From NCBI GenBank assembly GCA_024500155.1, contig CM044876.1, forward strand, positions 9,987,001-10,051,000: a DNA stretch of 64,000 nt, in the 5' to 3' direction. Source of the DNA: Chenopodium formosanum. Taxonomy: Eukaryota; Streptophyta; Magnoliopsida; Caryophyllales; Amaranthaceae. Below are positions 21,420-31,884 of the stretch, piece by piece (within the stretch, counting starts at the first letter, position 1; each line of letters opens with the position of its first letter). Made by a program: the position numbers and the translations under genes. Below the pieces are notes generated by a model, which was given only the letters and a program-made list of their open reading frames with translations, ran no database searches and had not been told where the DNA came from.

Positions 21420-23967
21420 AACTGCGTGTAGTTATTAAATCCTACACCCAAGTCTAGGGAAATCTACCTACACCCCCCCCCCCTCCCATGGGCTTTATCT
21501 ACACTTTCCCACACCCAAGTGATCCAACTGCTACCTAGCACCTACTCCAATTAAGCCACATAATTTTTTTAAGAGGCTAAATTAGAAATCAAAATTTTGT
21601 TTTAAAAAAAAAAAAGAAATAAAAAAATTTAGCATGAAATCAAAAATACGAAGAGTAAGTGGACTTTTTTTTTTAACACAAGAGTAAGTGGACTTTAGAA
21701 GCCTTATTCTCTCTCTTTCATTTTTTTTTTCTTTTTCAGGCTAAATTCATATTAGTTCGATCAGTTTTTTTTTTCTTTTTAAAAAAAAAATTACGAATTT
21801 TTCGATCAGTTGAATATGTGTCGATAGGAGGCAATTGCAACAAATTAATTTTTTTGGTGTGTTATCATATAAGAATATTGTTGGATAATAAATTGAAAAC
21901 AAAGTTCAATTCTTGCAATTTTCTAATGATTTGATCTATTTTGTATGACTGTAGAAAGATAAATTTAGTTCATAATAGTGAAAATTCTTTTTATACGTAT
22001 GTTCATTTTCAATTTGATAAATGTTCATATATATATTAACTAGTACAAAATTACATGGTTAATATAAATGTTCATTTGTATATTACTATATGGACATTCA
22101 CATATTAATGTTCATTATATATTTCATGTTCATCAACGGTTATCGTTCATGACCATTTTCAAACTAATATATGCTCATTTGTATATTAATAAATGTTCAT
22201 TTTCATATTGAATTATGTAAATAAGTTCACTTATATATTAGTAGTTGTTCATTTTCATAATAATAGATGGTCATTTCCCCAATAATATATGTTCATTTAT
22301 ATACTGTTAGATATTCATTTCCATATTGATCATATCAATTGTTATACTCATCCATGTTCATATTCATATGAAAATTGGTTTGTTAATTTAAACACTTATT
22401 TTGATCTTCCTCAAATCTAAAACATATGCGTAATTTATGTGTTTTTGTCTATTACTTAAATAAAGGAATCATAGATATAGTGAGCTGCCAGACAATAACG
22501 AGGAAAAAAAAGAAGACGACAAAAATAGAAAATCAAAAATGCATGGAGTCGCCAAGCAATATGAATCAATAACACGAGCTTAAAATTTTTGAATTTGGAT
22601 TGTTAGTTTTATTATATTTGATAGTATATGTGTGGAATTGTATTGTATATTTTAATATTCATTTTCATGTTGATAAATATCCATTTGTATTATCATTTCA
22701 TTTTAATAAACGTACATTGTAATAATATTGATGACATAAGATGTTAATTTAAATTAATATTTGTTCATTGTAAAATTGAAAAGATGTTTGTTAAGATTTA
22801 ATACTTTTAATTGTCATCATATTAAAAAATGTATAATTAAATTTGAATATTTATTCTTTCTCATACAAAAAGATGTTCAATTTGTAAGACGCATATGTTC
22901 AGTTTCAATTAATTATATGTTCATTTATAAATGTCCATTTTTCATTTTAATAGATATTTATTATGAAGTACGATATTCATACACACTCTCTCTATCGAGA
23001 CTAAATCACCTATTATATCATGAATTAGTTATTTTTTTATATAAAATTCTATGTAATAATAAACTTTTACGCATATAAAAATGAACGTTAAAAAAAATAC
23101 ATATTCATACTTATATATGTTCATTTGTAATTTTTTAAAAAATAAGTTTATTAGCATATTATTGAATATTCTATAACATATTTTATTACTTTTATGTCAT
23201 TAATTTTTAGATACAGGTTCAATAAATTTTTTTGAAGGTTTCTTTGTTTTATTGATCAACTAATTAATTCGCAAATGACATGTTAATCGTAATAGGTGAT
23301 TTTTAACTCTCTATATTTAGATGTTCAATTATAAATAATTATATGTTTATTTACAACCATTAAAAAAATATGTTCATTTATAAAATAGTATATGTTCTAT
23401 TACAGTGTATTACAGTTTTTCAACAATTTATCTTGTTCAATTTTAAGCCCTATTGCCATCTCAAATTAGCTCAAGTCGTCGTGCTTCCTCTGATTGATCC
23501 ATGGTGGTCGTGATGGAGTAGTATCATCTCCTTTATCTTATGTTGCTTCATATAATGGAAGTCATCCTCCTCTGTCGATCAATAACAATCACGACTATGA
23601 CCACAACTATTGCAATAATCACGACTGCCGCAAAAATCAATACTAACCAATCATATTGAACATAATAACAATCATATAAAATACAAAAACAACAATACAT
23701 TGTTAATAACGACACATATAACAAATTCAGTCGAATAGGAAAAATAAAACTCACTTCAAGTCAATCGAATAAAAAATTTGCAATCAAATCTAAAAACACA
23801 AATACAAATATCAACCAGAAGAAATTGCAATTAAACCATAAATAAAATTCATAATAATCAAAATAAAAACTGAATAATAATAAATTCTAAAAAAAAATAA
23901 TTAAGAAAAGAGAGTACTACATATATATACATAGCTTGAAAAGAAAGCAAACAAAAAAGAAATATAC

Positions 23968-23998
<31 letters not shown>

Positions 23999-24140
23999 AA
24001 GAAAAAAAAAAGAAGAAAAAAGAAAAAGATAGATTTAAGGGGGAGTACATGGAGAATTGCGTGATGTGTATGGGGGGTGTAGGGAGAGGTGGCTAGTCTT
24101 GGGTGTAGGGAAAAAATTATAAACTGTGTGAGGTGAGGCT
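21420..24140. mobile_element. 2.7-kb TTCAT-rich element with inverted CCTACACCC ends
   Basis: The left part (21440-21500: CCTACACCCAAGTCTAGGG..CTACCTACACCCCCC) is repeated in inverted orientation at the right (24050-24110: GGGGGGTGTAGGGAGAGG..TAGTCTTGGGTGTAGGG). The AT-rich interior between about 21980 and 23420 consists largely of variants of TATGTTCATTTGTATATTAATA. I find no transposase. It is best called a non-autonomous DNA element with a degenerate minisatellite core; the limits are approximate. Confidence 0.5.
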
Positions 24141-24273
24141 TTTCGGTCCAAATGTTTAATATGGGCTTGGTAGGCCAGTCTTTCTGGGCAAAATCTGGTG
24201 GGCCTTGTGCGCGGAGGTTTCATAAGACCACTTTCCTTGAAATGGCATGTCTTGACTCCCCATTCTCCATATA

Positions 24274-24363
24274 CTACCTCCGTTACATATTATTTACAAT
24301 GATTAGACATTTTTCCTCTCTACTTTATGTCAAATCGTTGTAAATAATATGTAACGGAGGTAG
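24274..24363. mobile_element. Stowaway MITE, 90 bp
   Basis: A near-perfect palindrome: CTACCTCCGTTACATATTAT at the left and its inverse at the right, flanked by TA (24272-24273 and 24364-24365). The terminus and the TA target site are diagnostic for Stowaway (Tc1/mariner-derived) MITEs. Confidence 0.85.
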
Positions 24364-25179
24364 TAAACATTATAAAATTATATTTTGCAGGTTAGAAACA
24401 AGAAACAGGAAATAAATAGTGTTATATGACATAATGCATAAAAAAATTAAAGAAATGTAAAAAATATGCCAATGTAAAGTAAACTAGTGTTATATTTTAA
24501 AGAAGGATTGTGGTGTTAGTTTCGTGTAGTAAATTCTAATACTAACCTGAACTATTTAATTAAACAAGTTATGTCATGTTAGGTTAACTTAGTTAATTAA
24601 AGGGTTGTAAACTCTTGACTCCAGGTAACTCATTTTTCGTGCCTAGTTTGTATCGTATGGAGTAGGTAAGATTGTAAGAAACAAGAAACATCAAACATAT
24701 AAGAATTTTAAGAGATTTGTCTCAGAATATATGTATACAATTATAGCAATTTGTAGGTTTCTCCATACTTTAAAGCTGTTATTACTATGACATTGTCAAG
24801 AATCTATGTTTTTGCAACTGACTTATTCAAACTACCTATCATCTTTAGTTAAATTATGTTAATGAAAAAAACTTGTCTTAAGGCCTAGCTAAGAAGCTAG
24901 CAACCTAGCATCACATCACCATTCATTTTCTCATGAAGTATTAAATTCTAGAAAAGGAATTGACCGTATTTTCAACCTTTGTAATATTAATTGTTATATA
25001 TTAGCTAATCAATGATGCAAGGTGTACAATTAGGTTAAAAAATACTTTATGTTGTTTTCTTGGATCGGTTGTTGAAAAGTTATTTTTATGTACTTTGTAT
25101 AAATAATTTGAGATAGATTAAATTTGAGATTAAATTAAGACTAGACAAGCTTAGGAAAAAAAAAAAGTTTTAAATTTTC

Positions 25180-25221
<42 letters not shown>

Positions 25222-25613
25222 ATGTTTAGACAAAGTTTCAATTGTTTGAATGGTTCAACAATTTGTGTCTTAAATTATATTATCTCAAATTATTTTTACT
25301 ATAGAAAAACAAACTTTATATGTGAGAATGTTTGAACTTATTTAAACTTATTGATTTTGCTTAAATACCATAACTATTTTTGTGTCTGAAACAAGATTAG
25401 ATAGCATATCATTTTTTTTTTTATGAAAATAATTTTAACACCAGTAACAAAAAAGAGTTTATCTTGACTAATTCATTCATTTACATTATCTAATTTATTT
25501 CTTATAGTACGTACAACGAGGTAGTGTTGCAAAATACAAATATTATATTAAACTCTAAGTGAGCCAATAAGACATGGACGTACCACCCTTGACCGAGCTA
25601 GAAGTTGTACTAG

Positions 25614-25624
25614 TATATATAAAG
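25614..25624 (+). promoter_or_regulatory. TATA box of ankyrin/PGG gene 1
   Basis: TATATATAAAG lies 61 bp before the start codon at 25685. The same block (CATATAAAGAG) lies before paralogue 2. It decides the start: the earlier in-frame ATG at 25574 is upstream of the TATA box and is not shared with the paralogue. Confidence 0.65.
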
Positions 25625-25684
25625 AGTTGTTGCACATTGAGAAACTTTGCAACCTTAAAGGCTAGAAAGAGAGAAGTAATAATA

Positions 25685-28007
25685 ATGGAGAGAAGATTAT
25701 ATGATGCAGCAAGAAAAGGGAGTGTAAAATCCCTACTAGATTTACTCAAAGAAGATCCAATAATTCTTGACAGAATTTCCACGTTAGGAATATATTCAGA
25801 AACACCCCTTCATATAGCTGCTATTTTAGGTAACGTTGACTTTGCTAAGGAACTCCTAAGAAGAAAGCCAACCCTTGTCTCTGAAGTTGATTTACACAAA
25901 TCCACACCACTTCACCTTGCATCAGCCACCAAAAACGTCGAATTCGTAACACTTCTTCTTAGCATTAGCCCCGGGAACGTGTGTCGAGCACAGGACGCGT
26001 TGGGAAGATGTCCTGTTCATGTTGCAGCTATTAAGGGTCGGGTCGATGTGTTGAAAGAGTTGATGAGGGTTGATCCTGGTGCCGCCCTCGTTAGGACGGA
26101 CCAGGATGATAGTATTTTACATTTGTGTGTCAAGTTTAATCAATTTGAGGCATTGAAGGTGTTAATGGAAAATATTAGTGATGATACGTTAGTTAATTGT
26201 GGGGATTATGATGGTTATACGATCTTACATCTTTCGGTTCTTAACCAACAATCCGAGGTATGCTTGTATTTTGGTTACAACGTATGGACTAGTTTTACCT
26301 ACGTACTACTTCCATTCTTTAAAATTTGCTGCATTCATGTCTATTTAAATTTTATTAAGAGAAGTACTTTTTTTTTTTGAGGTCTATTAAGAGAACTACT
26401 TATATATTTAAATTGATAAATTTGTCATTTACTCACATATCATATACGAGTACGAAGTATGAAGTATGTACGAGTAGAAATTAAAACAAAGGGACGAAGA
26501 AAGTATGACTCCAAACAAACTTTTGCTATCTTCTGATTGCCACCATAGTTAGATGAAGATTTTTCCCTTCATGGAGGTTAGACTAAATGTAGTTCATTTT
26601 GTTAGTACTCTTTTTTTTTTTTTTTTGGACACAAGTACTCTAATTAATCTAGGTAGTAATTGAGTTTGTAGTAATGACTTAAATTTGAGCTTAATTAGGT
26701 TGAATACTCCAATCCTATGTTTTACTTCCTTGCATCAAATCTCCCTCAACATATTATTTTCATAAAGTAGTATGGAGTACAATTGGTTATTTAATTTTAT
26801 TTATTGCTCACGTTAATGGACATGATCATTCTTAGGATATTGTATCAGTTTATTGATTTAGTCTTATTTTTGTATAAATTATACCTACAAAGTATATTTT
26901 TAAGGATTCAAATTAAAAGAACTGTCATTGGTGATTAGGCCTTTTGACAAAAGTCCATAAAAAAGAACTTAATAATGTACCATTGACTTTGACAACTTGA
27001 CACGTTACATATTAAGTTCAATAAATTATTATAAAATGGGTTCGTAATGTGAAAGTTGTGCTTAACATTATACTGTGCGGAATGGATACATGCCAACTAA
27101 TTGCCCAGCTTACATAAGCTAATTAAAGAATAAAGAATTGGCGGTGATACTCAAGACATGAGATTAAATTTTGTTAAGCGCAAATGATCTTATGCTTATT
27201 TTCATAGTATCCCGTAAATGTTAATAGGTGATCAACTATCTACTCCAAAACACCATCATAGACATCAACGCAAAGAATGCAAAAGGCGAAACAGCAATGG
27301 ACATCTTATACAAAGATGCAGGAGGTATAATTGGGCGTACCCTTCAGAACGCCGGAGCCATAACTTCAAACCATCAACCATCTTCGCTTCCTCAAAACAA
27401 CGTCGGTATAAGGAAAAACTCTGTCCTGCAGTACCTGCAGGACAAACAGGAAGCTGTAATGATCGCAGCATCACTGATAGCAGCCGCCGCCTTTCAAGCT
27501 GCTGTCAATCCTCCTGGAGGCATTTACCAGGAAACTTTTGATGACTTTGGAAAAGAAGTGACGACAAAGCGTAAGGCAGGCACTTCTATTATGGCATACA
27601 GTGACTCACGCCTTTACACTGCGTTCATTGTCGAAAACACAGTCGGGTTTGTAGCTGCCCTGTCTGTGTTCCTGTTACTTCTAACAGGGTTGCCTCAGAA
27701 ATACAAGTTCTTTAAAGGGCTTTTTATGGTGTCGATTTGGATGGCTATTGTTGCGATTGCAGCGAGTTACGTGTCTTCTGTAATAACGCTCGCTCCTCCT
27801 AAAGAACAAGATAAGATTGTTGCGTTTTCTTATGTAGTTTTAGTCATTGCTGTATTGTTGTGGATTCTGATTATTTTGTGGTATGCTGGTTTTGGTCCTC
27901 GCATAGTTGGGATTATTCACCAGAGGCGTGCCTCGAAAAACGGACCGATGACACGGTCGGGTAGTCTCCTTGGGGTTGCAACAACTGGTGGTACTGGCAG
28001 TGTGTAG
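25685..28007 (+). CDS. Ankyrin-repeat/PGG-domain membrane protein, BDA1/ACD6-like, paralogue 1
   Basis: Two exons, 25685-26257 (donor GAG|GTATGC) and 27228-28007 (acceptor AATAG); phase 0; 450 residues. Exon 1 (191 aa) is a series of ankyrin repeats of about 34 residues (SETPLHIAAILGNVDFAKEL, STPLHLASATKNVEFVTLLL, RCPVHVAAIKGRVDVLKELM, DSILHLCVKFNQFEALKVL, YTILHLSVL). Exon 2 holds the end of the ankyrin region, then the PGG motif (VNPPGGIYQE) and about four hydrophobic segments, ending in a short basic tail. In Arabidopsis this family includes BDA1, ACD6 and ITN1, plasma- or endomembrane proteins in immunity and salt response. The substrate or partner cannot be read from the sequence. A tandem copy lies at 43617. 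The apparent reading frame beyond 26257 is intron. Confidence 0.93.
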
Positions 28008-28733
28008 TGAATAATGATCGATCCTACTATGTTGATGTTGTTTTGTGGATAATATGGTTGTATTATATGCAGAGTGGAAAAATTTGTGTACACTTGATAT
28101 ACTGTGATAGCTGTGCATTTTGTTCTTGCTGAATGTTGTTTTGTTGTTCTGCTTTCCAAATTTGTATACAAAGTGTGCTTGTAAAAAATGTGATGTGATT
28201 TGATATACTGTGATAGCTGTGCATTAAGTTTCAATTTTTACTGAATGATTTGAATTTAATCAATAACTTTTTCATATTATTCATTTTTGGGCATATACAA
28301 TAGTGTTTTCTTTTTCGCAAACTATACTCTGAATTTTTTTTTTTTTTTTTTTTTTGAATGAACTTTGAATATTTATTCATACTCTTGAAGGAGAAGCTTT
28401 TAACATAACTCACATGAATTGTTGCACTGAAAAATTAAATATAACCATGGTGAATAATTTATAGATTTTAATGTGACGAGGAAGACGATAGATAATTGCT
28501 CTATATTTTTGAAGGAAGACCTTTATAAATACATACTACTCCGTACCTCTCTTAATAGGAAGACTATTCAATGGCTACAATAAACATGTACATACAATAG
28601 TCATTACAATTGTTTTCAATCTCAGCCATTAAAATTTTAAGGATAAATCTTGTTCATTTATTTGTTTGACTATTAAAAAATTTAAGTCAAAATTTGTTTT
28701 TTTAAATTTTAAAATTAACGATTTGTTTTTTCT

Positions 28734-28781
<48 letters not shown>

Positions 28782-28875
28782 TTCATTGCCAAATTATGCG
28801 AGTTTCTCATCTACCCAGCAAATCTCTTGATCTCCATTAATTGTACAGAAGAAAATCAACATGGTTATCTTTGTA
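28008..28875. other. 3' UTR and gene-free spacer
   Basis: Includes the 3' UTR of ankyrin gene 1, with a direct repeat TGATATACTGTGATAGCTGT at about 28095 and 28200, then two long homopolymer tracts (T at about 28327-28355, A at 28735-28779). No gene. Confidence 0.55.
28735..28779. repeat. Poly-A tract of about 45
   Basis: Uninterrupted A run about 95 bp before the copia remnant. It could be the tail of an unrecognised retroposon or a slipped tract. Confidence 0.85.
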
Positions 28876-29445
28876 TGTTAGAATATATGACATAAAGCAG
28901 AGAGGGAAAATGTCTAATCGTTGCACATAACCTGTAACGGAGGTAATATATCTTTAGCTTAGTTATAGCCTTGTTTGTAGGCTGACATTTGACTTGTATT
29001 GTGTATATATTCTCACGCTTCTAATGAGAATAATGCAACAGATTGAATTCCTTCATGGTATCAGCCTAATTTCGATCCACCCTAACAAACACCTATATAT
29101 CTTCTCCTCTTTCTTTTCTTTTCTTCTTCCGCTGCTGTTTCAATGGCCGAATCTTCCAAGTTTCATCCTTCTCTCACGATCAACAATGTCCAATCCCTCA
29201 TTCCCATTAAATTAGATGCCGAGAACGGCATGTATCATTCTTGGTCAGGCTTGTTCAAGGTCTTAGTTAGGGTTCATGGTTTGCATAATCATATCATTCC
29301 TCCCACGGAGGAAAAAGAAGTGGCCGCGTATGCAGCATCTAAAGCCGCCAATCCAGCCCTATGGAAACGTCTTGATGCCGCGGTCCTCAATTGGATATAT
29401 AGGAATATCTCCCCTGACCTCCTTACTGTGCTATCTTGCTTAAGG
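28876..29445 (+). mobile_element. 3'-truncated copia retrotransposon: 5' LTR, PBS and gag start
   Basis: A probable LTR of 180 bp runs from TGTTAGAATATATGAC (28876) to CCTTCA (29055). It is directly followed by TGGTATCAG (29056-29064), the usual copia primer-binding site complementary to initiator methionine tRNA, then a pyrimidine-rich leader and gag. Homology ends near 29445, where GTCGGGT-type repeats begin. No 3' LTR was found, so the element is truncated and dead. Confidence 0.75.
29143..29445 (+). pseudogene. Copia gag N-terminal fragment
   Basis: Frame from the ATG at 29143, starting MAESSKFHPSLTINNVQSLI and running on to NISPDLLTVLSCL, typical of the N-terminus of copia Gag (retrotransposon gag/UBN2 family), with NGMYHSWSGLFKVLVRVHGL. 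About 100 residues are recognisable; the remaining 30 residues of the open frame are read from repeat DNA. The zinc knuckle and pol are missing. Confidence 0.7.
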
Positions 29446-29946
29446 ACGATACCGCTCAAGGGGCATGGGCGCGATAGGTCGGGTCAAATTCGAGTCGGGT
29501 CAATAACAAGTCGGGTTGAATTCAGGTCGGGTTAGTAATAGGTCGGGTTAAATTCGGGTTTTGAAGGGTTAAAACGAGTTTGGGTCAATTTCGGTTCAAG
29601 TCGGGTTCAGTTCAGGTCACTAAATACGTGTTACATTAGGGTCGGGTCATCTTCAGGTCAGTTCATGTTCGGGTTCGAGTCTCAAATACTCGGGTCAACT
29701 CGGGTCTAGGGTTGGTTTCAGGTCGAGTCAGGTCACCATTTTTTTCGGGTTTAGACGGGTCGATATTTCGGGTCAAGTCGGCTTTTGACAGCTTTAGGCG
29801 TCGGCAGGTTTAGGGGGTTGGAGCTTTGGCTCAGTGGGTGGGGAGGGTGTTGGTTTTTTTATAAATTTTTTTCTAAAAATAGTTTGATGATTAAAAAAAC
29901 TCTAAGTATTATTAACCCCAACTCCAATTAGATTGTTCAATTAAAT

Positions 29947-29977
<31 letters not shown>

Positions 29978-30114
29978 AAAGTTTAGGGAGTTGCAAACTT
30001 TTATGTCATAAAGTTTAGGGACTTCATAAACTTAACCTGTTATTGTAGATCATATTTGATTTGAGTGGGTGAATTGCAACTTTTATAGATTGAGTGAGTA
30101 AATAGCAATTTTAG
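29446..30114. repeat. GTCGGGT-rich repeat block and AAAT tract
   Basis: 29465-29790 consists of variants of TCGGGTCAAATTCGGGTCGGGTT, a decayed short-period repeat that abuts the break of the copia gag. An (AAAT)n microsatellite follows at about 29945-29979, and two versions of AAAGTTTAGGGA lie near 29980 and 30010. No gene. Confidence 0.6.
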
Positions 30115-30116
30115 TC

Positions 30117-30414
30117 CTTGTTTGGTTGGATGTAGGAAGTAAAAATTCCCATGAAATTTCAATTCCTATGAAATTGTAATTTCTAGGAATTTTTAAAAAT
30201 TGTTTGGTTGGATGTAGGAATTTTCACTTCCCACAGGAAGTCTCACTTACCTGGGGCGGAGGGGGGACTAGGTAAGTTAATTCCTCCATATTACGGATAG
30301 TAGAACTTCCTAGGAAGTCCCAATTCTTACATTATTGTCAACCAAATAAGCATGCATAAATTCATTTTCTAGGAAATCAAAATTCCCATAAATTTGTTTG
30401 TCAACCAAACAAGG
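30117..30414. mobile_element. Foldback MITE with CCTTGTTTGGTTG ends
   Basis: Starts CCTTGTTTGGTTGGATGTAGG and ends ..GTCAACCAAACAAGG, an inverted repeat. Inside are further inverted words (CAATTCCTATGAAATTGTAA, TAGGAATTTT/AAAATTCC). A second GTTTGGTTGGATGTAGGAA occurs 90 bp inside. The right end coincides with the target site of the solo LTR that follows, so the LTR inserted at the end of this element. Superfamily not determined. Confidence 0.6.
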
Positions 30415-31823
30415 TGATATGTCCATTATATATATATATTTACCCCCGTCCCTTGGTCATAATTAGTAGTGTTTTTGGCTCTTTCGAGCCACTTTTATTA
30501 CTAATATGTGTTTTCTAGTGTTTTCGTAGTTTTAGTTGAGTTTTGTAGGGAATTGCACCTTTGGAGCATTTTCCCGGGATTTTATGGAGCAACTATGAGC
30601 ATTGGAGGAGCACGACCATCGTTGAAGCCCAAGGCCGGCTAGAGCCATCGAGCCGGTGATTAAGGGCTCGATATTTGGAATACCGAGGTTTGGACCGAGT
30701 ATTCAAGACCCGAAGAGGAGATCCGGATTAGGCCGAGGAGTCGAGCCCAATCGAAGTCCAAGCCTCGAGGAGCCACAAGGGCCCGATCGGGCGATGCAGC
30801 AGCAAGTAAGGCCATGCGTGGCCTAGGCGCGCCCGATCGTGCGAGGCTTAGCACGATCGGGCGAGGTGCGCAGCAAGGGAGCACGAAGCAAAAGGCGCGC
30901 CCGATCGGGCGACCCTTAGCCCGATCGGGCGCGTGTTTCTGGGGAGCTGAGTTTGACGAAACACTTAGTTTCTAATTAGGAGTTTTAGAATTTCGTTTAA
31001 GTACGTTTTAGGATTATAATTTTTACTTACTTTTTTCCTTTTTCTTTCTCTCTCTACTTAATATTTTCTCTCTCTAGACTTTTCTCTCTACTTTTCCCTT
31101 GTTCTTGACTACTTTGTAATTCCGTCGTCTTGGTACGATTTCTATTTTAATTAATTTCAGTAATTTCTTCCTTTCAATTCCTTATGACTTATTTTATTAC
31201 TTTGCATGCTTTAGATTTAATTATATCCGAGTAGTTTAATTCTAGGGTTTATGGGGATCCATAATTAATATGAAGGGATAATTTATTATTGTCGATTATT
31301 GATATTGCATGATAATTTCTTATTGAATCGTTTTAATTCTTTGCAATTAGATTATGAATCGAGCAGATGTAATTTTATTGTGAATGTTTAGCAATATTGA
31401 ATTGATGAATCGAGCAGATGTTAATTTAATATTAAAGGCTATTTTCAATAGGAACTTAGATCTAGTAAATTGCGAGAGCCTGTTAGATCTATGCTGGTTA
31501 GTAAATTGCGAGAGCCTGTTAATCATGTTATCTGTGCAATGTTGATTAATTGATTGTTATGTTTTATCCCGGAATATTAATTATTGGTGAACCTGTGACC
31601 CTAGGCCTTTTTATTATCGACTTTCTCCCTAAACTTAATCTCCGTAGTTTAATTCCTTTTTTTTTACAAACAACAAATTTGTTACTTTAATAATTTAGAT
31701 TATATTAATTAATTAGGAGTAGAAAGACCAGTTTCCCTGTGGATTCGACCCTACTTCCCTATCTACTTTAGTTAGAGGATTTAGGTAATACTTTTGATTA
31801 GGTGATACGACCTTAGCCTGTCA
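30415..31823 (+). mobile_element. Solo LTR of a Ty3-type retrotransposon
   Basis: 1409 bp from TGATATGTCC to ..CCTGTCA, flanked by the 5-bp target duplication CAAGG (30410-30414 and 31824-31828). It has no internal retroelement genes and no partner LTR, so it is a solo LTR left by recombination. It contains a GC-rich cluster (30770-30940) of repeated GCCCGATCGGGCG words, and near its 3' end CCCTGTGGATTCGACCCTAC, seen in LTRs of plant Athila/Tat-type elements. Assignment to Ty3/gypsy is by these features only. Confidence 0.8.
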
Positions 31824-31884
31824 CAAGGCCTAGAGTTTAGGGAGTGAGTGTATAGTTAATTCCTTGGTGGAGTCTATATTTCTA

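Noticed and set aside
25574..25684. Upstream in-frame ATG of ankyrin gene 1 adding 37 residues
   Set aside because: It lies before the TATA box, the extra residues resemble no ankyrin protein, and the paralogue lacks them.
26258..26380. Reading-frame extension of ankyrin exon 1 (and 44190-44372 in the paralogue)
   Set aside because: It reads past a GTATGC donor conserved in both copies; the two tails are unrelated to each other.
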